This document shows positions 11,129 to 22,562 of a stretch of DNA of 64,000 bases, in pieces. Position 1 is the first letter of the stretch; every line of letters starts with the position of its first letter. The notes beneath the pieces are model-generated. The model was not told the origin of the DNA and searched no databases. It saw only the letters and a list, made by a program, of their open reading frames with translations. A program made the position numbers and the translations under genes. Origin of the DNA: Blakeslea trispora (Eukaryota; Mucoromycota; Mucoromycetes; Mucorales; Choanephoraceae); assembly GCA_025331445.1 (NCBI GenBank), contig JAIWNE010000038.1, positions 186,001-250,000 on the forward strand. The letters run 5' to 3'.

Positions 11129-13409
11129 TTAAGTGTGTTTCAATGTTTCAGTTGGCACAATATCTTCTCGAACAGAATCCTTTGGATTGGGAGTTTCATC
11201 AAATTCAAGTGGCATATCAACCTTTGAATGAGTGTTTTCATTATCCGCAGTAACTTCAGTTTGATCAAATGTTTTAGGCTTAAGTACTGAGCCATTCTTG
11301 ATAAACAAAGAACAGAAGAACCCAGTGCCACACATAGCTGTCATGACATACCATACAAGTCGAAGCGCGCTTACGTAGTGTTTGATTACAATTGGAATGT
11401 ACTCTGGAGGACACCCATGTCTAACATAGTCAGAAGAATCTAAGACGTTCTGAACTATTTCTTGAGGAATCACAAGCGGAAGATCCTTTGCCAGCGATGA
11501 ATTAAGAATAGCTGAAGACACAGCAACGCCTAGAGCACCACCCAGAATACGGCTAAAGTTACCAAGCCCTGTAACAACAGCAATATCTCTAGGCTCAGAG
11601 GAGGCTTGCAAGGCAATGATAGCAGAAGAAAACATAAGTCCAAGACCAGCACCACCAATAACGGTGTATCCATAAACTGCAGAGAATGGCGTGTTCTCAT
11701 CAAATAGACACAACAATCCCACAGAAATTGTAAGCAGACACATACCTGCAGGGGGGCTATTGTTAAAACGAAGGAAAGAAAAAGGAATGTTAGACTTTAG
11801 CTCGATTTGCAAGAGGCTATAACTTACAATGGTTTATAAATGCCTAACTTTGAAATGAGAATACCTGCTACAGTAGCAAATACAGCAATCAATAGTTCCA
11901 TAGGGATCAATCGAATACCAGACCACATCGCAGAGTCTTCTTTGACAACTTGGAAATAAATTGGCAAGTAGTACACCATACTGAAAAATGTCATACCAAA
12001 AAACCAATTTGTTGCTAAAACTGAAACAACGGATTGGTTTCTAAACAAGCGTGGTGGCATCAAGGGTTCGGCAACCTTGGTTTGTATAAATACAAGCAAC
12101 CCAACTAACAAGCCTGTAAGAACTAAAGGCACAATTACGGCTGCAGATTTCCAAGGAAAGGTTTGTCCGCCAAAGTTCATAGCGAGTAAAAACAGAGTAG
12201 CAAAAGCAAGAACAGTCAAAGTGCCAGCATAATCAATACGCTTTAGCTTGTCCTTGAAATCGCCTTTAGGCACTGGCATGTGCAAGTAAAAAAACAGAAT
12301 GACAAGTGCAACTGCACCTATGGGCAAGCTGTTGTAGAAATGAATTAATGAGTACTTGATTTGATCTATAGAAAGAAACGTACTTGATATAAAAGTTCCA
12401 TCTCCATGTAACGTAGTCTGTAAAACTTCCCTAAGCACGCAAATAACATATTAGCCTGCATGTTCTTATAAATTCATACCAATATACAACTTACTCCAAT
12501 CAATGGACCAAACACACTCGACAAGGCAAAAACAGCATTAACAATACTAGGCAAGATGTGTCAGCAAAAGCTATTCTGTTGGACAAAGATGTGTGTTCAG
12601 AAATATATACCCTTGATATGCTCCTCTTTTCTCTAATGGTACGAGTTCTGAGATGATGATAAAAACCTATGGATATACGATTAGAATATGTTACATGACT
12701 GGATAGACTTATGTCAAAAGGAATAGTTACCATAGAAAATATACCTGCGCCACCGATACCAGCAATAGCTCTAGAGACAATAAGCATAATCATTGACTAG
12801 TAGATCGAGATTTTAGTAAAATAGTAAAAAGAAGCTTGTCATTGTGGCCTACATTTGCAACTCCACAAAGCAATGAGCCTATAAGAAAAATGCAAGTGCC
12901 AAACATCAAAACCCACTTTCTTCCGAAAATATCAGAGAACTTGGCAAAGAGGGGTTCTTGCAACCATAAAGTTAATATGTCAACATCAATCCATTGTTGT
13001 CACATGACTTACGAAAAGCATCAAACGTCAAAATGTAAGCAGTAGCGACCCAAGAAACGATTGTCATCTGATTGAATTCAGACCCGATCCGCGGCAAGGC
13101 AGTTGATACAATAGTACTATAAAATGACTGTTATTGTTGAACTTCTTACAATTATCCTCTATGATGGTACCTATCAAGGGCAGCAATGAATAAAGTAATT
13201 TGAAGGCCAGCAAATGTCAAGATCAAATTTTTTTTATCTTCAGGTGCTTTTTCAGATGATTCGTCCACATCAATAGTTGTTTTTTCTGATCCATTATCGA
13301 CTGGATTGATCTCATTTGATTCGACATGACTCAATTGATTTGACAGGACAACAGGTTCTGTTCTATTCCTTGTTTCATCGGAATGAGGATTTAATGCAGC
13401 TTCTTGCAT
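11129..13409 (-). CDS. MFS transporter, DHA2 (14-TM drug:H+ antiporter) family
   Basis: Nine exons in coding order: 13409..13171, 13116..13013, 12956..12853, 12796..12731, 12666..12611, 12546..12495, 12430..12384, 12328..11828, 11756..11129, giving about 598 residues. A polar N-terminal tail of about 70 residues precedes the membrane domain. DHA2 hallmarks are present: LDSTIVSTALPRIGSEF in TM1 (motif C/D1 region), FQPLFAKFSDIFGRKW (MFS motif A, loop 2-3), SRAIAGIGGAGIFSM, ELVPLEKRGAYQG, and TDYVTWRWNFYINLPIGAVA, the usual TM5-6 signature. Further hydrophobic segments continue to a charged C-terminal tail. Members export drugs, toxins or siderophores at the plasma or vacuolar membrane; the substrate cannot be told. 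Seven small exons in the first half versus two large ones afterwards is notable. The transport core looks intact. Confidence 0.93.
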
Positions 13410-16031
13410 TTATCTATTGATGGGGGTGAATGATATATGAACAATAAGAGAGAAGGGGGAAAAGGAAGAGGAAATCAGTTCCGAGTTTTATAAAGACTTT
13501 TATTGCTAGGTTTAAAAAAAATTTGATAAAAATCAATGAGCGCCAAGGTTTGCAAGCTCCGGCGTTTCGGCTTTAGCATCACATCTTCCTTCAAGATCTA
13601 CTGCAACATAACATTTGCATCAAAAAGCGGCCTTGTTGGTTTGTTTTGGTCATAAATCAGCAAACTGGATTATATAGCAAGTCAAAACTCGTACGTTTTT
13701 TTTTTAATTCTTCAAATTGACGATTGAATACAGATTGATTTGTTTCAAGCTCCCAAACTCGTCAGGTAAAGCAAATATTGGTATCATACTTGTGTAATTC
13801 ACATCCTTGTCTCGAATCCGATCATAATTCTACATGTCATTCTGAGGAATAGAAACCACTGCTACATTAGGAAAGTTTGTACTTAAAAATAGAATTTCTT
13901 ACCATTCTACCAAAACTGATCTTGTTTGAGAGAGAAAAAGAACAAGTACAAAGACTTTCGAAGCTTGTGAAGGGGATTACATGCTTGGAGGGTAACATAT
14001 ACATGTTTGCTCTTCATCTAGAAAATTTCTGGCAAAGAAGAAAAGACAAAGTTTCCGTGCGTGTGAATTATTTCTCTGACCAAGTCAACACGTTTTTCAA
14101 ATGGAGCCATCAAGCGAATGTTTTTCATTGTTTTGGTAGTCATCCGTTTTGTATAACGTAAACATATCATAGACAGTGGTAATGATCATCTCTCATTAAT
14201 TGTGACCACTCAAAACTACTTTTTATTGACTGCAGAATACGCATGAGCTTCTATTTATTTGTTGACACTTTATCATTTCGCCAGTTTATTTATTGTGATA
14301 ATTGGGCACTTTTAGTTTGTATCTCGATGATGTATATCATTTTGGGTGAATCAAAGATAGACTTCAAACACTCGTATCACCTTTTGCAAAAACAAGATTA
14401 AAAAAGCAGAGAAATTTGAGCAGTGTTACCATCTATTCTGAAGAAAATCATGTTCTTTAAAGTTGCCTAACGTTTAGATAGCCAATTCTATATCTGAAGT
14501 CGAGTTCAACCTTTTGTCTTCCAAAATATATTTTCTGTACAAGAGCCACAATCTCGCCTGTCAGTATTGGCTTCACAAGCAAGTTGATAAACAAAAAATT
14601 TTAAACCTTTCAGTCTGGTCTTGTGCAAGTATGCTTCACGAAACAAAATGATCCTATATTTCGATCTTCAGTAACACAAGCTATAAAGAGGTATATGCTG
14701 ATGCTATTTGTGAAATTATTAGTGCATGTTATAGACGAGCACAAACCCCAAAACATATTTGAAGTGTTAGAATACGAATCACCACACTAATATTATTTGT
14801 CTTTTTTCAATTATCCTAATTGTAGCTTCCTGTAATCTCTAATCTGTCTTGAAAAATACAGGTTTTTGGTTTGCTTCGTTCACTAATTAGGCATCGTTAT
14901 ACATCTTCGTGTAATTTCCAAATATAAGCACTTTATTTTTTCAAGACTTGAACTTTTTGAGCAGGCAACTTTACCGCTGATTTGAGTATATTGAAAAATA
15001 ATTGCCAGCATCTAAATGCAGTTGATATCATCAGCCCATGGAATTGTTTGTACACTCTTTATAACGAGACTATATTCCATTCATGCATCAATATATGTAT
15101 GCAACTGTTTAGAGACCAGTTAGAAACATATCATCAACTATCCTCATTCGAAATCACAAATCAACCTAATCCGCATCAGTGGCAATTCTAGTTATATCCT
15201 TTTCTGTCTTAAGTTTTCTTTATTACATAGTGGACGCACAGGGGATATAAGAGCCTTTGATTGTGTTGGATAGTGTATTGAACAACACAATAGTTGACAG
15301 GTAATCTCTCTCAACTCGGACAAAATAAAGAAATGGACAATACAGCCAATTGTAGCAGAGCTATAGAATGGATTGTACAGCATGACATCAAACGTCACTT
15401 TTATTTTTGCAGGAGAAGCAAATATGATTTATATACTCACAATAGTTACGAGATGTCATGTATTAGCGCTATCAATTTAAACATTTCAAGTCTTGTAGAA
15501 CTTTAAGGATACCATTAATTTGTTATATACGTTTCAATGCAAAAGCCATGAATTTGGGCAGCTATAAGCAGTTGTTCATTAACAAACAAGACAAGCCGTA
15601 ACATAGATAGACATTCTACATTAAGAACCAAACCATTTCTCATCACCAAATTGAATAGTTTAAATAGAGGTGAAGTTTGTCTAGTTAGAAACCAGTTCAC
15701 TTTCAACGTACTTTTGACAAAATTAATGAATATCGGTTGTACTTTGCTTTAGTCTCGACAAAAAAAAATCTCACATATACAACACAGATAGAAACAAATG
15801 CAAGTATGCATAATCTGACAAACAAGTGTATATGAAAATCCTCAATGACAATAGTAATTTCTACATCTCCATACATCAATCATACTTACAGCTGTCAAAG
15901 CTTATAAATGTAATCAATCAATGATAGCCCCGGTCAACTTCAGAAATCCGACCCGCATTCTAATTTCCGGCAACTGTCCGGCCCAAATATGATAGGAATA
16001 TATATTACCAAGCACTTGAAAAAATATATCA
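13410..16031. other. gene-poor region, no gene recognised
   Basis: About 2.6 kb of AT-rich sequence upstream of the transporter. Short open frames (for example 13877..14161) show no recognisable family features and no splice-consistent extensions. It includes the transporter's promoter region. No tandem repeats were seen. Confidence 0.45.
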
Positions 16032-16103
16032 TCCTCAATGGTCCAGTGGCTAGGATTTGTCGCTTTCACCGACACGGCCGGGGTTCGATTCCCCGTTGGG
16101 GAA
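16032..16103 (+). tRNA. tRNA-Glu (anticodon TTC)
   Basis: A complete 72-nt cloverleaf. The 7-bp acceptor stem is TCCTCAA with TTGGGGA, plus discriminator A. The anticodon stem is TGTCG/CGACA with a CTTTCAC loop, placing anticodon TTC at 16065..16067. The T arm is the canonical GGTTCGATTCC, and the D arm contains GTGGCTAGGA. There is no intron. It stands alone in a gene-poor stretch. A T-rich stretch follows within about 10 bp, as expected for Pol III termination. Confidence 0.96.
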
Positions 16104-17074
16104 TATCATTTTTTACATTTGGTAGAAAAGTTACATGTCAGATTTAATTTTTTCTCAGAAGTCAACATTTTTAAATCTTTTAGCATTGTTACAGGATAAA
16201 GGATAGTTTTTGCAATAACTTGAAAAAGAGAACAAATAGATATAACGGAGCAATCAGGCAGCAAGGTTATAAGTAATGAGCACCAGGTTTTAAGTCGTCC
16301 GACTAGAGATATAAGTAAAGTAAAGAGAATAAAGTAATATAAAAGAAGAGATGTAATATATGAATACAATGATCTGTAATAAGTATCAAGGGAACTAACA
16401 ACAATATGTGGATTTAGGTAGTAAATATGTCAAACTACAACCAAGCGTAAAGTAAATAAGAGAAATGTAAGTTGAGTTTATTAATAAGAGAAGATTAAAG
16501 AGTTTATATACTATTCTAAAAGAAGTCATGTTGGACTTGCAAACTGATAATTTAAACAGTCAAGTTAATGAGTCATCATGTATGGATTATTAATACATGT
16601 CTAATAGTTCTATTCATTATGATACGGAAAGTCAGAGAAGGATTCAAATAAAGTTATTGTGTAATAAGAGATCAAGAGGAGCTGTCAAATGAGTAAAATA
16701 CCAATTTGGAAATATAGAGTTGGATTCAAAGCAGCGAAAAGAAGTCAGAAAATAATTGAGTACTAGGAAAATTCCTGTGCGTAACAGTATGTTGAATTGT
16801 GATACGTTCTTACCACAATAGTTGATGACAAGAAGATAGAAGAATAGAAGTTGACATGCCTGATCTGCCAGTGGAGTTAGGAATTCGACTTAAGAAGGAA
16901 GTTCAAACCAATTATGTAAAATAAAAGGCGTAGAGGTTATTCCTAATTTGGCTATGCTATTTAGAAAGATACTTCTTTAGTGCGTGATGTATCGCAAGCT
17001 AGATGCATCAATAAATCAAGACACAATCCTACTTTGTGTCACCAAGCTCAATTTATATTGACAATCTCATTCTA
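16104..17074. other. AT-rich spacer, no gene recognised
   Basis: Purine-rich, AT-rich sequence with many stops. No supported gene or repeat was found. Confidence 0.45.
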
Positions 17075-17353
17075 CAGTGGGGTTACAAAAAATAAGATAA
17101 AATTTTAATTTTCCTTCCAAAATCCAAATCACCATCATCGTTGATTTTGACCTACCAAGCACCATTAAACTACTACTAAATGCCTTGAAATACTCAAATA
17201 TTTATTAGAAATTGCCTAGGTTTACTTTTAGACTTTTTATTGCTTTTAAAAACATACACATAATTAAATTAGTCGTCAACTAATATCTAGTTTAGGCCTA
17301 CCTTTGTGGGGAAGGAAAATTAAAATTTTATCTCATTTTTTGCAACCCTACTG
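17075..17353. mobile_element. MITE, Tc1/mariner-type, 279 bp
   Basis: Terminal inverted repeats of 44 bp (17075..17118 and 17310..17353) match with three mismatches. The outer tips read CAGTGGGGTT and, on the reverse strand of the right end, CAGTAGGGTT. Both ends are flanked by TA (17073..17074 and 17354..17355), the target duplication of Tc1/mariner elements. The 191-bp interior has no coding capacity. Near-identity of the arms suggests fairly recent insertion. Confidence 0.88.
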
Positions 17354-17355
17354 TA

Positions 17356-18248
17356 CAAAGGATGCTTCAATTGGAACGCATCTCATATATGATAGTTGAT
17401 TTAAATAATAGAATCGGGTATGTTCCAGAAATATGTTTGTAAGATAACATAATCCCTCCTCATCCTTTTTTCTTTTTTTTTTGCTTACATGTGAAAATGG
17501 TCAATTGCTACCAAAAGATTCAAAATTAATATACAAGATGTATTCTTGCTTTGATCAAAAAATCTTGTTTGACTCCTGATAAATTAGCGCAAAAGAAAAG
17601 AAAAAGTACTTAAAGAGCTACTTAGTTGGCAAGGATGTGTATTGCTTTCTCCCTTTTATTTCGTGATTGTAATATGCAGAGAATTTGAAACAATGAAAAA
17701 AAAAAATAAAGTCGACACACCCTAATGGCTGCATATAGGACAGGATACACATGTCAACCATATGACTGTTACACAAGTAAGCTATATAGGCTGCATAATC
17801 TGATCTGCAAAACTAAAGGACAAAACAACAGAAAGAAGGATAACAACATATCATGACAAAGAACCCCAATAACAAGGGGACTCACCGATATTGCATTCAA
17901 ATGCAACTTTGCTGGTATCGCGTCTATTTGGAAGACCTTTATGGGTGCTGTTGCTACTTTAACTCAAAGCTACAATTATGCTTCGATAAGAAACTTTTCT
18001 CTAAGATTGCGCAAGTATGCAATTAATTTTTTGGTGGCGTGCGACCTCTATTCCCCAAGTGTTCAATCACCATTTTTTGCCAATGCAATCTATTTCCGGA
18101 AACGACGTAAGAGAAAAATTGAGTTATGCCTTGAGGCGTTACACAAATAAGAATCTAAAACGCGACAAATTGATATAGAAACACTGTATTTTAAGAAGAT
18201 ACTCTCTTCGCCTTTTCACTTGTTCTTTAGTAAAAACAGTATCTCAAA
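17356..18248. other. spacer upstream of the 483-aa gene
   Basis: AT-rich, with A/T homopolymers. The open frame 17941..18150 lacks any family feature. The last 60 bp before the ATG at 18249 are the likely leader of the next gene. Confidence 0.45.
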
Positions 18249-19700
18249 ATGCACAATTCATCTCTCTCTCTTGCTTCAAAATACGTCCAATCCAATGAAA
18301 ATCCAACGCTCTCTGACTTCTTGAGAAGCGAAAAAGAACGTATTGCTGCTGTCTCCTTCACAACAAATTACAGAAAATTAAGACATGTGTGGCAAGAAGC
18401 CATGGTTTCTGCTTTGAAGCAACACAAGCCTGATATATATGAAGATGATAGCCGCTTAGAAACCGATGCTGAAGAGTGGACAGCTATAATTGATCTGATT
18501 AAGATCGAAAAAAGCAAGAAAGCAGAAGACACTCAGTCTAAAACTGAAAATGATACCTCCACCATTGCAAGCAGCACCACCTTCTCTGGTCTCAAGCGAG
18601 ACTTTGACTATATAAAGATTGATGACTTTACACCTGATGCATATCGATCTTCTGATCAATGGCTTGTAGACAGCAAAGACATCCTGCCCGATTTCAAGCA
18701 ATTCCAAGATGAATCACTCAAGTTGGCTAGAAGATGCAAGGGTACCTTGCTCTTGAAGAATGATCTCGCTGTGTTGTTGTCGCTTTCTGGGGTTCTGGTT
18801 TTAAGCAAGGATATCAAGCACCCTTTGCTCAATAGCTGTTTTAATACAATCAAGTACTCTGCACTTGTTGACTCTTTCAGTCAGGAGCTTCTTGACCACT
18901 TGCCTCTCTTTCCACTGCAGTTATATGTTGAATATTCTGCTGTAGCTCAAAAGCTGTTGAACAACAGCTATGACTACAGAGAAGAATTCCAAGAAGAAGT
19001 AGTAATGATGAAGAAGAAAGAAGACGGGCCTCAAAAGAAGATACTTGATGCTTTGATGCATGTTGCCCCTGAGGTAGTGAAGCCTCAAAAGAAAAAGTCT
19101 AATGAGTTGGATCTGTGTGCATCCTTTGTACAACCTTTTGTTGGCCGACTTCTCCAAGAGAAGAACAACGACCCCCACCAGTCCGATCGTGTTGTTGATG
19201 AGCTAGAAGAAGTAGAAGAAAAGTGTCGCCCAGATATCAAGTGCTTGGTATATGAAGATGGAGAGTATGCCTTTACTAATGCATACGGTGAGGTCAAGCC
19301 CTCAAACATACATGACAAGCACCTGTTGAATTTTGAATTGTACAAGCTTGCTTTGTATGGAAAAGAAATGCTTCTCAAGACCAATGCCAAGAACATTGTT
19401 TGTTTTCAGATCTGGGGCGGCAATGCAAAGGCATACCTAATGAAGCTTGCATGCAACAATGTGTACACACTCACACACTTCTGCGACTTCCGTATCCCAA
19501 CTGGTTTGAAGGACATGGACATGTCATTGAATGACATGAACAACTTGATGAAGTTTGTGCATGTGTACAAGACCTTCTGCTTTGAAAAGGACAATACAGC
19601 CGACAAGTTTCTGGTGCTCCCTTCTCTCTCCCTGTCATTGTCGACACTGTTCGATGTCCTTTCCCCAGAAGCCAGCAATAAAAAAAGAAAGCTGGACTAA
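18249..19700 (+). CDS. uncharacterised single-exon protein, 483 aa
   Basis: One uninterrupted frame from the first ATG to TAA. No signal peptide or membrane segment is seen. The N-terminal half is helical and acidic, with a Lys-rich linker and a Ser/Thr stretch. The C-terminal half has a conserved-looking block: CLVYEDGEYAF, then NIVCFQIWGGNAKAYLMKL, then HFCDFRIPTG. The protein ends in KKRKLD, a plausible nuclear localisation signal. This layout resembles an expanded family of intron-poor orphan proteins I associate with Mucorales, but I cannot name a domain. The absence of introns contrasts with most neighbours, and transposon remnants lie on both sides. Codon use looks ordinary, so it is probably a functional but lineage-specific gene. 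Function unknown. Confidence 0.8.
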   Translation: MHNSSLSLASKYVQSNENPTLSDFLRSEKERIAAVSFTTNYRKLRHVWQEAMVSALKQHKPDIYEDDSRLETDAEEWTAIIDLIKIEKSKKAEDTQSKTENDTSTIASSTTFSGLKRDFDYIKIDDFTPDAYRSSDQWLVDSKDILPDFKQFQDESLKLARRCKGTLLLKNDLAVLLSLSGVLVLSKDIKHPLLNSCFNTIKYSALVDSFSQELLDHLPLFPLQLYVEYSAVAQKLLNNSYDYREEFQEEVVMMKKKEDGPQKKILDALMHVAPEVVKPQKKKSNELDLCASFVQPFVGRLLQEKNNDPHQSDRVVDELEEVEEKCRPDIKCLVYEDGEYAFTNAYGEVKPSNIHDKHLLNFELYKLALYGKEMLLKTNAKNIVCFQIWGGNAKAYLMKLACNNVYTLTHFCDFRIPTGLKDMDMSLNDMNNLMKFVHVYKTFCFEKDNTADKFLVLPSLSLSLSTLFDVLSPEASNKKRKLD

Positions 19701-20709
19701 TAAAAGCATTTGCTGTTTTTTCTTTCTCTTGTGCTCAACTTGAGTACTTTATTTATCTGTAAAGAAATCTTTTCGAAATCAATTTACGAGTGATGTTCTT
19801 ATTTGAGATAGCAGATGTGGAGAACAAAGAGGTATATAGCTAAGACTCATCAAAACGTCGGAATTTTCAGCAGGTTGAGTGTATGATTGCTCGTTTTGTA
19901 AAGTAGTAGCACAGGTTTGAAGAAGATTGAAGATTCGTACAAAGTGCTTTTTAGATAAAGCGAATGTAAGACACAAAGAAGAAACAAAGTATCCTAAGAC
20001 GTTCTTGGTTATCTTATGATATGTTAGGGCTATTAGTTATGAGTTGCGACTTAAAAGCTTGGCAAGTAGAACAATAAGATGGTTTAATTGCAAGACTTGT
20101 TTAGCTTTATAGGATACCTGGATATGTTTAATCAGTAAAATACTTGGCTATGTAAATACGAATGCGATAAATAACTATGGTAGCCTAAGACCAGACTTGT
20201 TTATCTTGTAGGCTGTAAGAAAGAATATATTAGTTCTGGAGAACTTGTTTATTCGAAGAATGATGATAGTCTTAAAAAGCAGACTTATTTAAAAGTAAAG
20301 AAGGGTGATTCGAATAATGACTTGGTTGTTCGAAGATAAACTATGGTAGTCTTATATGGCAGACTTGGTTAGTTAGCTAGAAAAAAAGACACAAAAGGAA
20401 AAAGAAAAGACAAAGTCGTACAGACCATAGAAATTCGAATAGGATAGAATCTAAGTAGAGGACGAAAAGATGAATCCTGTTGAAATTTGATGAGGTATAT
20501 GAGAAAAAAACCGACTCATGCTTTGGAGTGTAAAAAAGCACAATGAGATTGAAAATTAAATATTAAATACTCTTTTTGCCCAGTGTTGTTTACAGATGGG
20601 GCTTCCAGTTTGCAGAGAGATTATGGGGCTTCAATTCTGTATTTTTATACAGGAATAAACTACCACTAGAGAAAAATAACATGAATTTCACAAAGAATAC
20701 AAAACTTTA
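19701..20709. other. spacer with weak degenerate repeats
   Basis: About 1 kb between the 483-aa gene and the transposase remnant. Diverged copies of a motif resembling TAGTCTTA...GCAGACTTGTTTA recur at about 20078, 20180, 20265 and 20345, spaced roughly 80-100 bp apart. No gene was recognised. CAGTGTTGTTTACAG at about 20583 could be the outer tip of the neighbouring transposon, but no matching inverted copy was found. Confidence 0.35.
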
Positions 20710-21790
20710 TTAATTGTCAAAAGTAACATTTTCTCCTCTAATACATCTGTTCAGATTTTCAATGCAGTGCTTTGTCCACCCTTCACAATCTTCGGGCCGG
20801 ACGCTTCTTTCTGCTTGCTCGATGACCTTGTTCATCATCTCCTTCTCCTCTCTTGGGGATCTTCTTACGAAGTTCTTGAGTTTAGCAAAGCATAACTCGA
20901 TTGGATTAAACATGGGAGAGTAGGGAGAAGAAAACGACATGTGTGTTTTGAGCGGCTAATAATCTCCTGAACTTCTTGGCTATGATGAAATCTAGCATTG
21001 TCCATGATGATAAACATGGGCTGTTGATACTCTTTGCCAAGCCACTCAATCAACTGCTTCATGAATTCAGCAAGAATGAATCGATTGGTGGGCCCATTGA
21101 TCATCATATACTGAAGTGACTTCACTCTGTGGACCGTCATAACAACAACAATTGAGATGTTCTTGCTTCTTTTCACTTTGGTTAACACGTGAGCTTTCTT
21201 TCCTCTTTTGATCGAGCTTGACCTGGAACCATGCAAGCATTAAAGAAACGTTTGTCAACAAAAACACAATTAGCAGCATCACTAATGCCTTTAATTGACT
21301 GGTCCTCGGCATACTGTCTTCTGCTGGCTTTTAGCTGCTCTGTAGTTTGGGTTATCTCCAAGGGTGAGCTTCTTTTCAATATTAACATGAGGTGGCTATC
21401 AATGTGCTTGTGCAAGGCGGTTATGCTGATGGATTTATCTCTAGGAAATTCTTCAGGAAACTTTGCCATGAATTTTAATCGTAGCTGCTCCAAAGTTAAG
21501 ATGTTTCCTTCTTTTTCTCCATCAATTAAATCCCTTAAAAATTGGAATCTTGTTCTTTGATTTATGTTCCTAGTACCACCGCGCTTCTTGTATTCAACGG
21601 TGTCGTACTTGCGTCCTCTTTCAACTATACCACGTACAGTACTTTCAGAAAGTCTGTATTTAATAGCAAGCTTGGTGATTGGTGTTACTGTTGCAAAGGT
21701 TTCTTCATAGATTTCTCTACGAAGTTCTTCGGTTGTTCCGGTATAAGTCTTGCGAGATTGCTTAGCATTGGTGTTAGTCTGATTGAACAT
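20710..21790 (-). pseudogene. broken Tc1/mariner-IS630-type DDE transposase
   Basis: Read on the minus strand from the ATG at 21790. An N-terminal helix-turn-helix (TKLAIKYRLSESTVRGIVERG) is followed by a linker and then the catalytic domain. The first catalytic Asp lies in CVFVDKRFFNACM, the second in MFIIMDNARFHHSQEV, and the terminal acidic residue in SPYSPMFNPIELCF. The frame breaks twice: near 21205 within an A4 run, and near 20930 just before SPYSPMF. Each is explained by one missing base. The order of motifs and the NPIE signature identify a DDE_3 transposase. FVDKRF in place of the usual FVDE-type sequence suggests further decay. Outer inverted repeats of this element could not be paired. 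Confidence 0.85.
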
Positions 21791-21872
21791 TTCTTCGTAT
21801 TGCGAGTGATGATTTTTAAGATGATCAAAGTAGTAAGAAATAGTTATATACACTATTTCCGGAAATTATTCG

Positions 21873-21992
21873 CTCACAAAAAGAAAAAAACATTGCTCAC
21901 TAAAAAATTAAAACATCACTCATAAAAAAATAAAAATAGCACTCAGAATAAAAGTAAAAAATCACTCACTAGCATTTTAAAAAATTCGTTCA
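21873..21992. repeat. 23-bp-phased CTCA boxes, left arm of the MITE
   Basis: CTCA cores (context GCTCAC/CACTCA) begin at 21873, 21896, 21919, 21942 and 21965, exactly 23 bp apart; a variant GTTCAC core follows at 21989. The intervening sequence is A-rich. The same array occurs inverted in the right arm. Subterminal arrays like this are typical of transposase-binding sites. Confidence 0.85.
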
Positions 21993-22102
21993 CTTTTTGA
22001 ATTTATAACAACAATGAATCACGTTTTGTTTAAATACGGCAAGGATTTGACGGCTGCTTGAGCAGAAAGCCTATTTAGTATTTTCGTTGACTTTGCACAC
22101 TA

Positions 22103-22319
22103 TTAGAGATGTATTCAAAAAGTTTCACCCTGAAATTTATCTGTGATTGACAACTATTCTTCAACAAATAGACTTGCATGAATCAAAATGTCATAGTATG
22201 CTTGGGAAGAAAAGGAGCTTTCTAACCATGAGATCCTGGTTCATTCAAGTCTATTTCTTGTAGAATAGTTGTCAATCACAGATAAATTTCAGGGTGAAAC
22301 TTTTTGAATATATCTCTAA
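22103..22319. mobile_element. MITE (inner element), 217 bp
   Basis: Inverted repeats of about 75-80 bp start TTAGAGATGTATTCAAAA on the left and match the reverse strand of the right end (TTAGAGATATATTCAAAA). They cover most of the element, leaving a short central loop. TA dinucleotides flank both ends (22101..22102, 22320..22321). It sits inside the outer MITE and is therefore the younger insertion. Non-coding. Confidence 0.85.
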
Positions 22320-22320
22320 T

Positions 22321-22416
22321 AAACGAATTTTTTTCTTTAACTTTGAGCGATGTTTTTATTTTTATATGAGCAATGTTTTAATTTTTTAGTGAGCAATGTT
22401 TTTTTCTTTTTGTGAG
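22321..22416. repeat. 23-bp-phased TGAG boxes, right arm of the MITE
   Basis: TGAG cores begin at 22344, 22367, 22390 and 22413, each exactly 23 bp apart, with a degenerate AACG core at 22322 in phase. This is the inverted counterpart of the left-arm array, in a T-rich background. Confidence 0.85.
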
Positions 22417-22562
22417 CGAATAACTTCCGGAAATAGTGTATCTGGCGATCTAATGATTTGATGCATTTTCCTCGAATTTTAGTTGTTAAATCCGGGACCT
22501 TTGATTATAGTATTTTGGTTTTGAGGAACTTTTGCCGCTGAAAAGGCCACTAAAAGAGTTCG

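Larger units (their letters stand above)
21851..22438. mobile_element. MITE (outer element) with long inverted repeats, interrupted by another MITE
   Basis: Both tips read CACTATTTCCGGAA going inward and are flanked by TA (21849..21850 and 22439..22440). The arms align as an inverted repeat for about 115 bp (left arm from 21851, right arm 22322..22438), with a non-repeated stretch only in the left arm. Without the inner insertion the element would be about 369 bp. No coding capacity. It lies 60 bp upstream of the start of the broken transposase, but the transposase is outside the element. TA duplication favours the Tc1/mariner superfamily. Confidence 0.85.

Noticed and set aside
17941..18150. 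69-codon frame upstream of the orphan gene
   Set aside because: No family features, promoter or conserved splice structure; compatible with chance.
20710..21853. Transposase as cargo of the MITE beginning at 21851
   Set aside because: The CACTATTTCCGG tip at 21851 faces away from the transposase, and no matching tip was found left of 20710.
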